Part shown: positions 40,770 through 48,886 of the stretch, one piece after another
Numbering within the stretch: position 1 is the first letter of the stretch
Layout: each line of letters starts with the position of its first letter
Source of the DNA: Isoptericola sp. BMS4
GTDB lineage: Bacteria; Actinomycetota; Actinomycetes; Actinomycetales; Cellulomonadaceae
Direction of reading: 5' to 3'
Assembly (NCBI RefSeq): GCF_011634835.1
Contig: NZ_SIRP01000001.1
Location: forward strand, 62,001 to 126,000
Length of the DNA: 64,000 nt
Notes under the pieces: model-generated
What the model was told of the DNA's origin: nothing
Database searches by the model: none
Seen by the model: only the letters and a program-made list of their open reading frames with translations
Program-made: the position numbers and the translations under genes

Positions 40770-42038
40770 TCATACCCCCGGGGCCGCAGGCGGAGCAGCG
40801 GGCGGAGCGGGGGGCGCCGTGCCGCCACCCGGCGTCTCCGCCTTGGTCTCCAGCTTCGCCAGCGAGCGGGCCGCCGCGTCCCGGCCACCGAGCCCGAAGG
40901 CGAGCGCCGCGGCGAGCGCGCCGCCGACGACCAGCGAGCCGAAGGCCAGCGTGATGATCGAGTCGGCCAGCCCCATGTACTGCAGGCCGATGGCGGAGAA
41001 CAGCACGATGGTCGCGTAGCGGATGATCGTGCTGGCCGTGCCCTCGACGATCTTCGCCAGCAGGTTCGCGATGAACACGCCGGCCGCGATGATCGCGCCG
41101 CCGATGACGACCTTGCCGCCCAGGACGAGGATCTCGTTGAGCAGGTTCGTGATCGTCGGGAAGCCGAGCAGCTGCGCGGCCATGATCGCGAAGAACACGA
41201 GGATCGCGATCTTGACGACCAGGGTAATCACCGCCGACGGGCTCGTGCGGCCCGTCGTGACGCCGAGCCTGGCGACGGCGTCGTCCGTGCCGACGCCTCG
41301 CAGGGTGCCCTCGAGGATGTCGCCCACGAACTTGGCGATGAGGAAGCCGATGCCCAGGACGACCAGCGCGGCGATGATGCGCGGCACGGCCGCGAGGATC
41401 ATCTCCAGCATCGCGGTCGCCGGCGCGGAGATCGACGAGATGCCGAGGATCTGCAGAGCAGCGATGGCGACGACGATGAGGATGATCGCGAACACGAGGT
41501 TGGCGATCACGGAGACGATGCGGGCGTTCGTCTCACGGGTCGACGTGGCCGTCGCGGCGTCCCCGGCCTCGACCGGCGTCGTGCCGTCGGCGCCGACGGA
41601 GGACGCCGCACCCTTGGCCTTGCCGAACAGCGCCGCGAAGTCCACCGTGCCGAGCACGGCCTCGATGAGCTGCTTGATGATCGTCGCGATGACGTAGCCG
41701 ATGAAGAAGACGAAGGCTGCCCCGATGATGTTCGGCAGGTAGCCCATGATCGTGTCGAGCATGCCCTGGATCGGGCCGAGGACGTCCCGCAGCTGGAACA
41801 CCTGCAGCACGGCGATGAGGCCGAAGAGCCAGACGAGCAGGGCGGCGATCTTGCCGATCGAGTCACCGATCTCCTGGCCGTTCGCGCCCTCCTTCTGCAG
41901 GAAGCCGATGCGTGCGACCAGCTTCGCGACGATCCATCTGACGAGGCGCGCGACGATCCACGTCGCGATGAGGATGACGACGGCGAGGACGACCTTGCCG
42001 AGTATCCCGGCCCAGTCGTAGCTGTCTGCGATGTCCAT
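40770..42038 (-). CDS. Mechanosensitive-channel-like TM-helix-repeat protein (CmpX type)
   Basis: The product is 422 residues with about ten TM helices. It contains several copies of the TM_helix repeat (e.g. MDTIMGYLPNIIGAAFVFFIGYVIATII; LEMILAAVPRIIAALVVLGIGFLIAKFVGDIL; EILVLGGKVVIGGAIIAAGVFIANLLAKI). The C-terminus is Pro/Ala rich. Members are grouped with small-conductance mechanosensitive channels but lack the MscS beta domain. Base composition is visibly lower in GC than neighbours, as expected for Ile-rich membrane helices. Confidence 0.85.
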   Translation of the reverse strand: MDIADSYDWAGILGKVVLAVVILIATWIVARLVRWIVAKLVARIGFLQKEGANGQEIGDSIGKIAALLVWLFGLIAVLQVFQLRDVLGPIQGMLDTIMGYLPNIIGAAFVFFIGYVIATIIKQLIEAVLGTVDFAALFGKAKGAASSVGADGTTPVEAGDAATATSTRETNARIVSVIANLVFAIILIVVAIAALQILGISSISAPATAMLEMILAAVPRIIAALVVLGIGFLIAKFVGDILEGTLRGVGTDDAVARLGVTTGRTSPSAVITLVVKIAILVFFAIMAAQLLGFPTITNLLNEILVLGGKVVIGGAIIAAGVFIANLLAKIVEGTASTIIRYATIVLFSAIGLQYMGLADSIITLAFGSLVVGGALAAALAFGLGGRDAAARSLAKLETKAETPGGGTAPPAPPAAPPAAPGV

Positions 42039-42207
42039 GGGGTCTCCAGGTCCTTCCTCGGGCGGTGCGAACTCACTCCGGCGGTCGAGGTGTGCTGGGG
42101 ATCACATCTCTACGAAGTGCGACGTTACCGAACTGTCCGGAATCCGCATCTCGGGCACATCTTCACCACAGCAGCGTGACCTCATCGTGACCTCGCACGC
42201 CGCGGCG

Positions 42208-42642
42208 TCAGCGGCGTGTCCCGAGGTCGGCCGGTGCCACGTCGGCGGCGGTCCGGGCGTGCAGGTGCATGTCGTGCCACCCGTCGGTGTGCCGCACGGC
42301 GCCGCGCAGCACCCCCTCGGCCGCGAACCCGGCCTTCTGCACCACCCGGCACGACGCCGCGTTCGCGGTCGAGTGCGCCAGCTCCAGCCGGTGGAACCCG
42401 ACGTCGAACGCCCACGCCGACGCCACGGCGAGCGCCGCCGGCGCGACACCCCGACCGCGGGCCGCCGGCACCGTCCAGTAGGCGATCACACCCACGCCCT
42501 GGGGGTCGAACAGCTTCACCGCGACCCGCCCGAGCAGGCCGTCGCCCGGCCCCGCGACGGCCCAGCTCGACTCGCGCCCCTCGGACCACCCCGTCCGCCA
42601 CCGGGCGAACGGCGCGAACGGAGGCGGCAGCAGGACGGGCAT
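42208..42642 (-). CDS. GNAT acetyltransferase, shortened N-terminus
   Basis: The product is 144 residues. Acetyl-CoA loop Y-W-T-V-P-A-A-R-G-R-G-V-A-P-A-A-L and the NAASCRVVQKAGFAAEGVLRG end are typical of RimJ/RimL relatives. These relatives normally have about 170-180 residues; the first strand and helix (about 30-35 residues) are missing here, and the protein begins at the equivalent of the second helix. No upstream in-frame continuation restores it, so it may be a degenerate gene. Confidence 0.75.
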   Translation of the reverse strand: MPVLLPPPFAPFARWRTGWSEGRESSWAVAGPGDGLLGRVAVKLFDPQGVGVIAYWTVPAARGRGVAPAALAVASAWAFDVGFHRLELAHSTANAASCRVVQKAGFAAEGVLRGAVRHTDGWHDMHLHARTAADVAPADLGTRR

Positions 42643-42672
42643 GCCGCGATCCTGGCACGGCCCCGCCGCCGC

Positions 42673-44172
42673 TCAGCCGTGCCCCGCCAGGTGCGGCGAG
42701 CGCCCCGGCACGGCGTCGGACCCCGGCTCGACGACGAGGAACTGGCCCATCATCCCCTCGTCCTCGTGCCGCAGCATGTGGCAGTGGTACATGAACGGCA
42801 CCCGGTCGTCCGTGTAGTCCTCGAAGCGCAGCAGCAGCCGGTACGTGCGTCGCGGCTCCACGTACACGGTGTCCTTGGGCCCCGCGAGCTCGGGCGGCGG
42901 CGGCTCGCCGTCGACGGACAGGACGCGGAACTGCACGTCGTGCACGTGGAAGCTGTGAGGCATCGGCACGGTGTTGCGCACCTCCCAGACCTCCGTGTCG
43001 CCGACGGTCGCGACCTCGTCGATCCGGCCCATGTCCATGAGCTCGCCGTTGATCCGGCGCTGGTCGAGCTCGAAGGTCCGCGTCACGGTCGCGTCCTCCT
43101 CGCGCAGGGCGTCCTCCTCGGCGTGGGCGGAGGGGCCCCACGCCGGCGCCGGGGAGGGGGCGAGCTCGTCGGCCGCGCGCAGCTCGAGCACGTCGAACGC
43201 GTCGTTGCCGCCCATCGCGAACGGCGCCGCGACGCCGCCCAGGTCGGCCTCGGAGGAGCGCAGCCGCGTCGTCCCGCCCGGCGCCATCCGCACGACGACC
43301 TCGGCCCGCTCGCCCGGGGCGAGCCGCACGTGGTCGAGCCGCACCGGGGCGTCGAGGAGGCCGCCGTCGGTCGCGACCAGGTCCATCGCCCGGTCGGCGA
43401 ACCCGAGGGAGTAGGTGCGCGCCGACGACCCGTTGAGCAGCCGCAGCCGCACCCGCTCGGTCGTCACCTCCTGGAACGCGCCGGCGACGCCGTTGACCAG
43501 CACCGTGTCGCCGAGCTGGCCCGGCTCCGCGCCGTCGTCCTCCAGCACGAGCCGCCCGTCGTCGTCGAGCACCTTGTCCTGCACGACGACGGGCAGGTCG
43601 TCCACGCCGTACTCGCTCGGCAGGTCCGCGGCCCGCGAGGCGTCGTCGTCGAGGAGGAACATGCCGGCCAGGCCGCGGTAGACGTGCTCCTCCGTCTTCC
43701 CGTGCAGGTGCGGGTGGTACCAGAGGCACGCGGCGGGCTGGTCGATCGTCCACGTCGGACGCCACGTCTCGCCGGGCTCGATCGTCTGGTGCGGGCCGCC
43801 GTCCATCGCCGCGGGCAGGTGCATGCCGTGCCAGTGCACGGTCGTCGTCTCGCCGACGTCGTTCGTCACCTCGACGGCGACCTTCTCGCCGCGATGGGCC
43901 CGCAGCGTCGGCCCCAGGTAGGAGCCGTCGAAACCCCACGTCTCGGTGGTCATGCCGTCGACGAGCTCGCTGGTGCCCCGCTGCGCGGTGAGGCGGAACG
44001 TGCGCACCCCGTCGACGACGTCGGACTCCGCGAGCGGCGGGATCACCAGCTCGCGCGTGAACTCCGGCTCGTCGACACCGGTCACCGACCCGGGGATCAT
44101 GCCGCAGCCGGCGAGGGTGACGGCGGCGGCCGCGACGGCCGCGAGCGCCGCCGTCGTACGAGCGCGGCTCAC
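42673..44172 (-). CDS. Multicopper oxidase lipoprotein (CueO/bilirubin-oxidase type)
   Basis: The product is 499 residues. A lipoprotein signal (SRARTTAALAAVAAAAVTLAGC) anchors it outside the membrane. Four copper-binding blocks are intact: HWHGMHLP, WYHPHLHG, HSFHVHDVQF and HCHMLRHEDEGMMGQF; the Met four residues after the last His is the type-1 axial ligand. Such enzymes oxidise Cu(I) or phenolic compounds with oxygen. GTG 44172 overlaps the TGA of the upstream His-rich membrane protein gene, so they form an operon. The N-terminus is predicted Tat-independent. Confidence 0.93.
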   Translation of the reverse strand: MSRARTTAALAAVAAAAVTLAGCGMIPGSVTGVDEPEFTRELVIPPLAESDVVDGVRTFRLTAQRGTSELVDGMTTETWGFDGSYLGPTLRAHRGEKVAVEVTNDVGETTTVHWHGMHLPAAMDGGPHQTIEPGETWRPTWTIDQPAACLWYHPHLHGKTEEHVYRGLAGMFLLDDDASRAADLPSEYGVDDLPVVVQDKVLDDDGRLVLEDDGAEPGQLGDTVLVNGVAGAFQEVTTERVRLRLLNGSSARTYSLGFADRAMDLVATDGGLLDAPVRLDHVRLAPGERAEVVVRMAPGGTTRLRSSEADLGGVAAPFAMGGNDAFDVLELRAADELAPSPAPAWGPSAHAEEDALREEDATVTRTFELDQRRINGELMDMGRIDEVATVGDTEVWEVRNTVPMPHSFHVHDVQFRVLSVDGEPPPPELAGPKDTVYVEPRRTYRLLLRFEDYTDDRVPFMYHCHMLRHEDEGMMGQFLVVEPGSDAVPGRSPHLAGHG

Positions 44173-44609
44173 CGGGCCTCCCCGCGCGCCTTCTGGACGG
44201 CGAGGGCGACGAGCCCGGCCAGGGCGCCCCACACCGTGTCCATCGCGAGCGCGGGGATCACCGTCCACGCGGCGCCGTCGCCGGGCATCCCGACGCCGCC
44301 GAACAGCATCGAGACCAGCATGGCGACGACGCCGAACGCCAGGCCGGTGAGCGTCAGGGTCGCGACGGGGCGCGGCACGCGCCCGAACCCGACGACGCCG
44401 ATCCACACGACGGCGGTGATCGCGACGATGGTGAGCGCGCGGGGGGCGCCGGTGCCGCCGATGCCGGTGAGCGCGGTGAGCGGCCACAGCAGCGCCATGG
44501 ACGCCAGGCCGGCCACGACGGCCCAGGGGATCCCCGGCCGCGGCTGCGGCGCCGGGTGCTGCGGGGACGGGTGCTGCCGGGGGTGCTGAGGGTGCTGGGG
44601 TGAGGTCAT
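44169..44609 (-). CDS. Four-TM membrane protein with His/Pro/Gln-rich N-terminus
   Basis: The product is 146 residues. The first 27 are a His-Pro-Gln repeat (QHPQHPRQHPSPQHPAPQP) with five histidines, a likely metal-binding tail, followed by four TM helices. I recognise no named family. It is translated with the multicopper oxidase (GTGA overlap), so a role in copper supply or sensing is inferred. ATG 44609 is preferred; the frame is open to 44645. Divergent from the histidine kinase gene at 44747. Confidence 0.75.
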   Translation of the reverse strand: MTSPQHPQHPRQHPSPQHPAPQPRPGIPWAVVAGLASMALLWPLTALTGIGGTGAPRALTIVAITAVVWIGVVGFGRVPRPVATLTLTGLAFGVVAMLVSMLFGGVGMPGDGAAWTVIPALAMDTVWGALAGLVALAVQKARGEAR

Positions 44610-44733
44610 GTCCCGACGATCACCCGGCGGCCCCGCACGCCACATCGGCCCGAGAGCGTCTCCCGGTGTCGCCCGGGAGCGACACCCGACCCTGACCCGG
44701 CCCCTGCCCCGGGCCGTGGGCGCGGGGCTCCTC

Positions 44734-44739
44734 TAGCCT
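44734..44739 (+). promoter_or_regulatory. Leaderless promoter -10 of the histidine kinase gene
   Basis: TAGCCT is followed by 7 bases and ATG 44747; there is no ribosome site. Confidence 0.6.
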
Positions 44740-44746
44740 GGGCGGC

Positions 44747-45907
44747 ATGGCACCGCGCGCCCCGGCGTCCCCCAGCCCCTGGGTGACGGACGTCGTGCTC
44801 GCGCTGGCGACGGCGCTGGTCATCGCGGTCGTCATCGCGGCGGACACCGAGGGCGTGGGCAGCACCGGCCCGGCCGCCTACCTCTTCGCGGTGGGCCTCG
44901 GGGCGCTCGTTCTGCTGCGGCGCCGTGCCCCGCGCGCGATGCTCGTCGCGACGTTCCTCGGCGTGTGCACGTACTACGCGCTGGGCTTCGCGCCGATCGG
45001 CATGGTGCTGCCCGCCGTCGCCGCCCTGTACTCCGCGGCCGAGCGGGGGCGCACGGGCTGGGCCGTCGGGACGGGCGGCGTCCTCGTCGCCGTCGCCACC
45101 TACTTCCGGGCGGTGGACGACGACCCCAGCGCCTACCTCACCGCGTACGACCTGGTGACGAACATCGCGCTGACGGCCGCCGCCGTCGCGCTCGGGGCCG
45201 CCGTCCGGCTGGCGCGCGAGGCGCGGGCACGCACCGACGAGGTCCGTGCCCTCACCGCCGCCGAGGAGGCGCACGCCGCGGCCGAGCGCCTGCAGGCCGA
45301 GCGCCTGCGGATCGCCCGCGACCTGCACGACACGCTGGGGCACACGCTGTCGGTGGTCTCGCTGCACGCCGGCGTCGCGGCCGAGGCCGTGGGGCGCGAC
45401 GACGACGCGGCGCGCGGCGCGCTCGACCAGGTGCGCGCCGCGGCGTCGGGCACGCTCGACGAGCTGCGGGCGACCGTGCGGATCCTGCGCGCCGACGTGG
45501 CGGGCTCGGGCCCGGCGGGCCCGCGCGGGGCGACCGGCCTGTCCGGGATCGACGCGCTGGTCCGCCCGGCGCGCGAGGCGGGCCTCGACGTCGACGTCGC
45601 GCTCGACGTGCCGGACGGGCTGCCCGCCGCCGTCGACGCCGCGGCGTTCCGGGTGGTGCAGGAGTCGCTGACGAACGTGCTGCGGCACGCAGGCGCCCGC
45701 CGGGCGCGGGTGTCCGCCGGCGTGGCCGGCGACCGGCTCCACGTGTCCGTCTCCGACGACGGGCGCGGCTCCGCGGGCGCCCCCGCCGGCGCCGGGATCG
45801 CCGGCATGCGCGAGCGGGTCGGGCTGCTCGGCGGCACGCTCACCGCCCGCGATGCGCCCGGCGGCGGGTTCGCCGTCGCTGCCGACCTCCCGGCGACGCC
45901 CGGCTGA
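44747..45907 (+). CDS. Two-component sensor histidine kinase, NarX/DesK class
   Basis: The product is 386 residues. Four or five TM helices (about 15-155), then a short coiled coil, then HisKA_3 RIARDLHDTLGHTLS with His194. The ATPase has F-R-V-V-Q-E-S-L-T-N-V-L-R-H-A-G and GIAGMRERVGLLGG. It has no extracytoplasmic domain. The response regulator follows 106 bases later, separated by a hairpin. The neighbouring copper operon is divergent and could be its target, though this is only positional. Confidence 0.92.
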   Translation: MAPRAPASPSPWVTDVVLALATALVIAVVIAADTEGVGSTGPAAYLFAVGLGALVLLRRRAPRAMLVATFLGVCTYYALGFAPIGMVLPAVAALYSAAERGRTGWAVGTGGVLVAVATYFRAVDDDPSAYLTAYDLVTNIALTAAAVALGAAVRLAREARARTDEVRALTAAEEAHAAAERLQAERLRIARDLHDTLGHTLSVVSLHAGVAAEAVGRDDDAARGALDQVRAAASGTLDELRATVRILRADVAGSGPAGPRGATGLSGIDALVRPAREAGLDVDVALDVPDGLPAAVDAAAFRVVQESLTNVLRHAGARRARVSAGVAGDRLHVSVSDDGRGSAGAPAGAGIAGMRERVGLLGGTLTARDAPGGGFAVAADLPATPG

Positions 45908-45922
45908 CGCCTCCGGTCAGCG

Positions 45923-45978
45923 CGGCAGTTCGGGATCTGGGCGGCAGCCCGGACTGCCGCCCAGATCCCGAAGTGCCG
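45923..45978. repeat. 25-bp inverted repeat between kinase and regulator genes
   Basis: Arms 45923-45947 and 45954-45978 differ at one position, loop 6 bases. GCGGCAG occurs at 45922 and 45941, 19 bp apart, with the complementary words in the other arm, the same X-Y-X design as at 4244 and 48386. It splits a two-component pair that is normally contiguous. Confidence 0.85.
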
Positions 45979-46013
45979 ACGCGATCGGCGCCGAGCCGCC
46001 AGACTGGGGACCC

Positions 46014-46670
46014 ATGATCCGGATCGTGCTGGTCGACGACCAGGAGCTGGTGCGCGCGGGGCTGCGGCCGCTGGCCGAGCTGGACGGCGACATCACCGTC
46101 GTCGGGGAGGCCGCCGATGGGCGCACCGGGCTGTCCCGCGTGCGCGTGCTGCGCCCCGACGTCGTGCTCATGGACGTCCGCATGCCCGCCCTGGACGGCA
46201 TCGAGGCGACGCGCGCGATCGTCGCCGACGAGACCCTGCGCGACGTCCGCGTGCTGGTGCTGACCACGTTCGACGACGACGAGGACGTCGTCGAGGCGAT
46301 CCGCGCGGGCGCCTCGGGGTACCTGCTCAAGGACGTCTCCCCGACCGACCTGCGGGACGCGGTCCGCACGGTCGCGGCCGGCGGTTCCCTGCTGTCGCCC
46401 GCCGTCACTGCGGCCGTGATGCAGGCCGCCGCCAGGGGCCCCCGCCCGCCGGACGACGGCCGGATCGGCACGCTGACCGAGCGGGAGCGCGAGGTGCTGG
46501 AGCAGGTCGGGCGGGGGCTCACCAACGACGAGATCGCGCGGGCGCTGTACCTGAGCCCGGCCACCGCGCGCACCTACGTGAGCCGCCTGCTCACCAAGCT
46601 CGACGCCCGCGACCGGGCGGCGCTGGTGGTGCTCGCCTACGAGACGGGCCTGGTGCGGCCCGGCGGCTGA
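46014..46670 (+). CDS. NarL/LuxR-type response regulator
   Basis: The product is 218 residues. The receiver (3-118) has D8-D9, phospho-acceptor Asp54 and Lys in GYLLKDV. The LuxR HTH spans about 150-212 (LTEREREVLEQVGRGLTNDEIA). Start ATG 46014, before which CAGACT lies 7-8 bases upstream. Partner of the kinase at 44747. Convergent with the orphan regulator at 46692. Confidence 0.93.
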   Translation: MIRIVLVDDQELVRAGLRPLAELDGDITVVGEAADGRTGLSRVRVLRPDVVLMDVRMPALDGIEATRAIVADETLRDVRVLVLTTFDDDEDVVEAIRAGASGYLLKDVSPTDLRDAVRTVAAGGSLLSPAVTAAVMQAAARGPRPPDDGRIGTLTEREREVLEQVGRGLTNDEIARALYLSPATARTYVSRLLTKLDARDRAALVVLAYETGLVRPGG

Positions 46671-46691
46671 CTGCCCGGCGGCGGAGCCCAC

Positions 46692-47357
46692 TCAGACGAG
46701 GCCGAGCTCCCGCGCCCGGACGCCGGCCTGGAACCGCGACTCCGCTCCGAGTGCGGCCATCAGCTCCGCCACCCGACGGCGATAGGTGCGCACTCCGAGT
46801 CCCAGCCGACGGGCCGCGGTCTCATCCTTGCAGCCCTGCACCAGCAGGTCCAGCACCTGCGGCGCCAGCTGGCGGAGCTCGGCCGTCCGCGCGTCGTAGA
46901 CGGCGAGGTCGGTCGCCGACCGCCACACCGCCTCGAACAGCGACGTGACGCCCTGCACCGTCTCCGGCTGGGTGACGACGCTGTAGCTGCGCCGCCCGGC
47001 GTGGACGTCCCCGGCCAGGATCGCCACCCGCCGGTCGAAGAGGATCGTCTCGTTCAGCTCGTCGGGCGTGATGCGGATCTGCGCGCCGTGCACCTCCTGC
47101 ACGCGCACCAGACCCTGCGCCGACGCCGGGTCGAGGAGGACGCCTGGCCGGTAGACCTTCCGGACGCGGACGTCGTCGCGGCGCGTCCGGGCCAGCTCGT
47201 CGAGGTCGGCCGACCCGTGCGTCAGCGTCCAGGTGCCGAGGTCGTTCGCCGCGCAGCTGATCTCCGTCGCCGTGGCGAACAGGGACGCCGTGCGGGCGAG
47301 CAGCTCCTCGTCGCCGCGCACGATCGTGACGGTCTCACCGGTCTGCACAGCCACCAT
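46692..47357 (-). CDS. Orphan LuxR-like HTH regulator with N-terminal sensor domain
   Basis: The product is 221 residues. The C-terminal 65 residues are a LuxR-type HTH (LVQGCKDETAARRLGLGVRTYRRRVAELMAAL). The first 150 match the PLD-like ligand region of actinobacterial TrmB/LuxR regulators (ELLARTASLFATATEISCAANDL; LNETILFDRRVAILAG), without the usual TrmB HTH in front. Divergent from an aldo-keto reductase gene, with a 16-bp palindrome between; it probably controls that gene and itself. Confidence 0.78.
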   Translation of the reverse strand: MVAVQTGETVTIVRGDEELLARTASLFATATEISCAANDLGTWTLTHGSADLDELARTRRDDVRVRKVYRPGVLLDPASAQGLVRVQEVHGAQIRITPDELNETILFDRRVAILAGDVHAGRRSYSVVTQPETVQGVTSLFEAVWRSATDLAVYDARTAELRQLAPQVLDLLVQGCKDETAARRLGLGVRTYRRRVAELMAALGAESRFQAGVRARELGLV

Positions 47358-47368
47358 TCTGCTCCGCG

Positions 47369-47384
47369 TGGCAGGGCCCTGCCA
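47369..47384. promoter_or_regulatory. Perfect 16-bp palindrome between LuxR-like regulator and aldo-keto reductase
   Basis: TGGCAGGGCCCTGCCA is self-complementary throughout. A second, weaker GGCA-N6-TGCC pair follows at about 47391-47404. It lies in the 87-base divergent spacer and is a candidate operator for the regulator at 46692. Confidence 0.55.
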
Positions 47385-47444
47385 GCGTCGGCAACAAGCT
47401 GCCACCGTGGTGGCCGCGCGCGCCGCCCGTCCGATGCTGGCGGC

Positions 47445-48380
47445 ATGACCACGAACACCACGACCTCCGCCACGACCCTCGACGCCGGCGCCGCCGGCAC
47501 CTGGCAGCTCGGCGACCGCACGGTGAACCGCCTCGGCTTCGGCGCGATGCGGCTCATCGGCCGGCTCGGCGACCCCGTCCCCCAGGACCGCGCCGCCTCG
47601 ATCGCCGTCCTGCGCCGTGCCGTCGAGCTCGGCGTGAACCACATCGACACCGCCGCCTTCTACTTCTTCCCGACCCGCTCGGCGAACGAGCTGATCGGCG
47701 CGGCCCTGCAGCCCTACCCGGACGACCTGGTGATCACCACCAAGATCGGCGCCAGCCAGTCCCGCGACGGGCAGTTCGAGCCGTACGCCCGCCCCGACCA
47801 GCTCCGCAGCCACGTCGAGGAGAACATCCGGCAGCTCGGCCTCGACCACCTGGACGTCGTCAACCTGCGCTGGGGCACCGGCCTGGAGCGCGAGCCCGGC
47901 TCCGTCGCCGAGCACGTCGGGGCGCTCGCCGAGCTGCGCGACGCCGGCCTGGTGCGGCACGTCGGCGTCTCCAACGTGCTGCCGGAGCAGCTCGAGGAGG
48001 CGGTCGGGATCACGCCCGTCGTGTGCGTGCAGAACCGGTACGGCCTCACCGACCGGGCCGACGACGGGCTGCTGGAGCGGTGCGGCGAGCTCGGTATCGC
48101 GTTCGTCCCGTTCTTCTCGATGGGCGCGGCCGTCCCCGGCGCCGTGCCGGGCGGCACCGCCGACGACACGGGCGGCGACGTCGTCGCCGAGGTCGCTGCC
48201 GCCCACGACGCGACGCCCTCCCAGGTGCGCCTGGCCTGGACGCTGCACCGGCGGCCGCACGTGCTGGCGATCCCCGGCACCGGCAGCCTGGAGCACCTGG
48301 AGCAGAACGTCGCCGCGGGCGCGCTGCGCCTGACGGACGACGACCTGGCGCGGCTCGACGCCATCGCGCCGCCCGCCTGA
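47445..48380 (+). CDS. Aldo/keto reductase
   Basis: The product is 311 residues, a TIM-barrel NADPH-dependent oxidoreductase. Catalytic Asp in HIDTAAFYF, Tyr two residues on, and Lys in ITTKIG. The usual catalytic His is replaced: VVNLRWG stands where many members have an L-I-H motif, a change common in some actinobacterial AKRs. NADP-binding end IPGTGSLEHLEQNVAA. It is divergent from the LuxR-like regulator. ATG 47445 is preceded by GATGCT 6 bases upstream. Confidence 0.9.
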   Translation: MTTNTTTSATTLDAGAAGTWQLGDRTVNRLGFGAMRLIGRLGDPVPQDRAASIAVLRRAVELGVNHIDTAAFYFFPTRSANELIGAALQPYPDDLVITTKIGASQSRDGQFEPYARPDQLRSHVEENIRQLGLDHLDVVNLRWGTGLEREPGSVAEHVGALAELRDAGLVRHVGVSNVLPEQLEEAVGITPVVCVQNRYGLTDRADDGLLERCGELGIAFVPFFSMGAAVPGAVPGGTADDTGGDVVAEVAAAHDATPSQVRLAWTLHRRPHVLAIPGTGSLEHLEQNVAAGALRLTDDDLARLDAIAPPA

Positions 48381-48385
48381 CCCCC

Positions 48386-48449
48386 GGGTCGGCAATTCGT
48401 CCCCGGGTCGGCAGACATGTGTGCCGACCCGGGGACGGACTGCCGACCC
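48386..48449. repeat. 28-bp inverted repeat with repeated end-words
   Basis: Arms 48386-48413 and 48422-48449 match at 26 of 28 positions, loop 8 bases. GGGTCGGCA occurs at 48386 and 48405, 19 bp apart, and its complement twice in the right arm. It lies six bases after the aldo-keto reductase stop, where it could terminate that transcript, ahead of the CmtR-like gene. Confidence 0.88.
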
Positions 48450-48465
48450 GACGACCATTCCGTGA

Positions 48466-48483
48466 GTACACGGGATCATGTAC
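48466..48483. promoter_or_regulatory. Candidate CmtR-type operator overlapping a leaderless -10
   Basis: GTACA (48466-48470) and TGTAC (48479-48483) form an inverted repeat with an 8-base centre. The right half overlaps TACCGT (48481-48486), which stands 7 bases before ATG 48494. Repression by the gene's own product is therefore plausible. Confidence 0.6.
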
Positions 48484-48493
48484 CGTCGGCCCC

Positions 48494-48886
48494 ATGGAGA
48501 CGGTGACGCTCACCCACACGGAGGCGCTCGCGCGGATCGCGCACGCGCTCGGCGACCCGACGCGCGCACGCATCCTGCTCGCCCTGCGGGAGCGTCCCGG
48601 CTACCCCGCCGACCTGGCCGACGCCCTCGGGGTCTCCCGCCAGGTGATGTCGAACCAGCTCGCCTGCCTGCGCGGCTGCGGACTCGTGACGACGCGCCGC
48701 GACGGCCGCCGCACCGAGTACCGGCTCGCCGACCCGCACCTCGCGCACGCGCTCGGCGATCTGCTGCGCCTCACGCTCGTCGTCGACCCCGACTGCTGCG
48801 GCCCCGACTGCACGTGCGCCACCGGCCCGTCCGACGGCGCCTCGCCCGCGCACGCCGGTGCGGACGACGAGACGGACGCGGCATGA
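48494..48886 (+). CDS. ArsR/SmtB-family metal sensor, CmtR-like (Cd/Pb)
   Basis: The product is 130 residues. The winged helix has C58-L-R-G-C62 in the recognition helix (NQLACLRGCGLV), the two ligands that define CmtR-type Cd(II)/Pb(II) sensors. The C-terminal tail DPDCCGPDCTC (C101, C102, C106, C108) supplies the third ligand. Metal binding would release the operator at 48466-48483 and induce the two exporters that follow. Its TGA overlaps the next start (ATGA). Confidence 0.92.
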   Translation: METVTLTHTEALARIAHALGDPTRARILLALRERPGYPADLADALGVSRQVMSNQLACLRGCGLVTTRRDGRRTEYRLADPHLAHALGDLLRLTLVVDPDCCGPDCTCATGPSDGASPAHAGADDETDAA

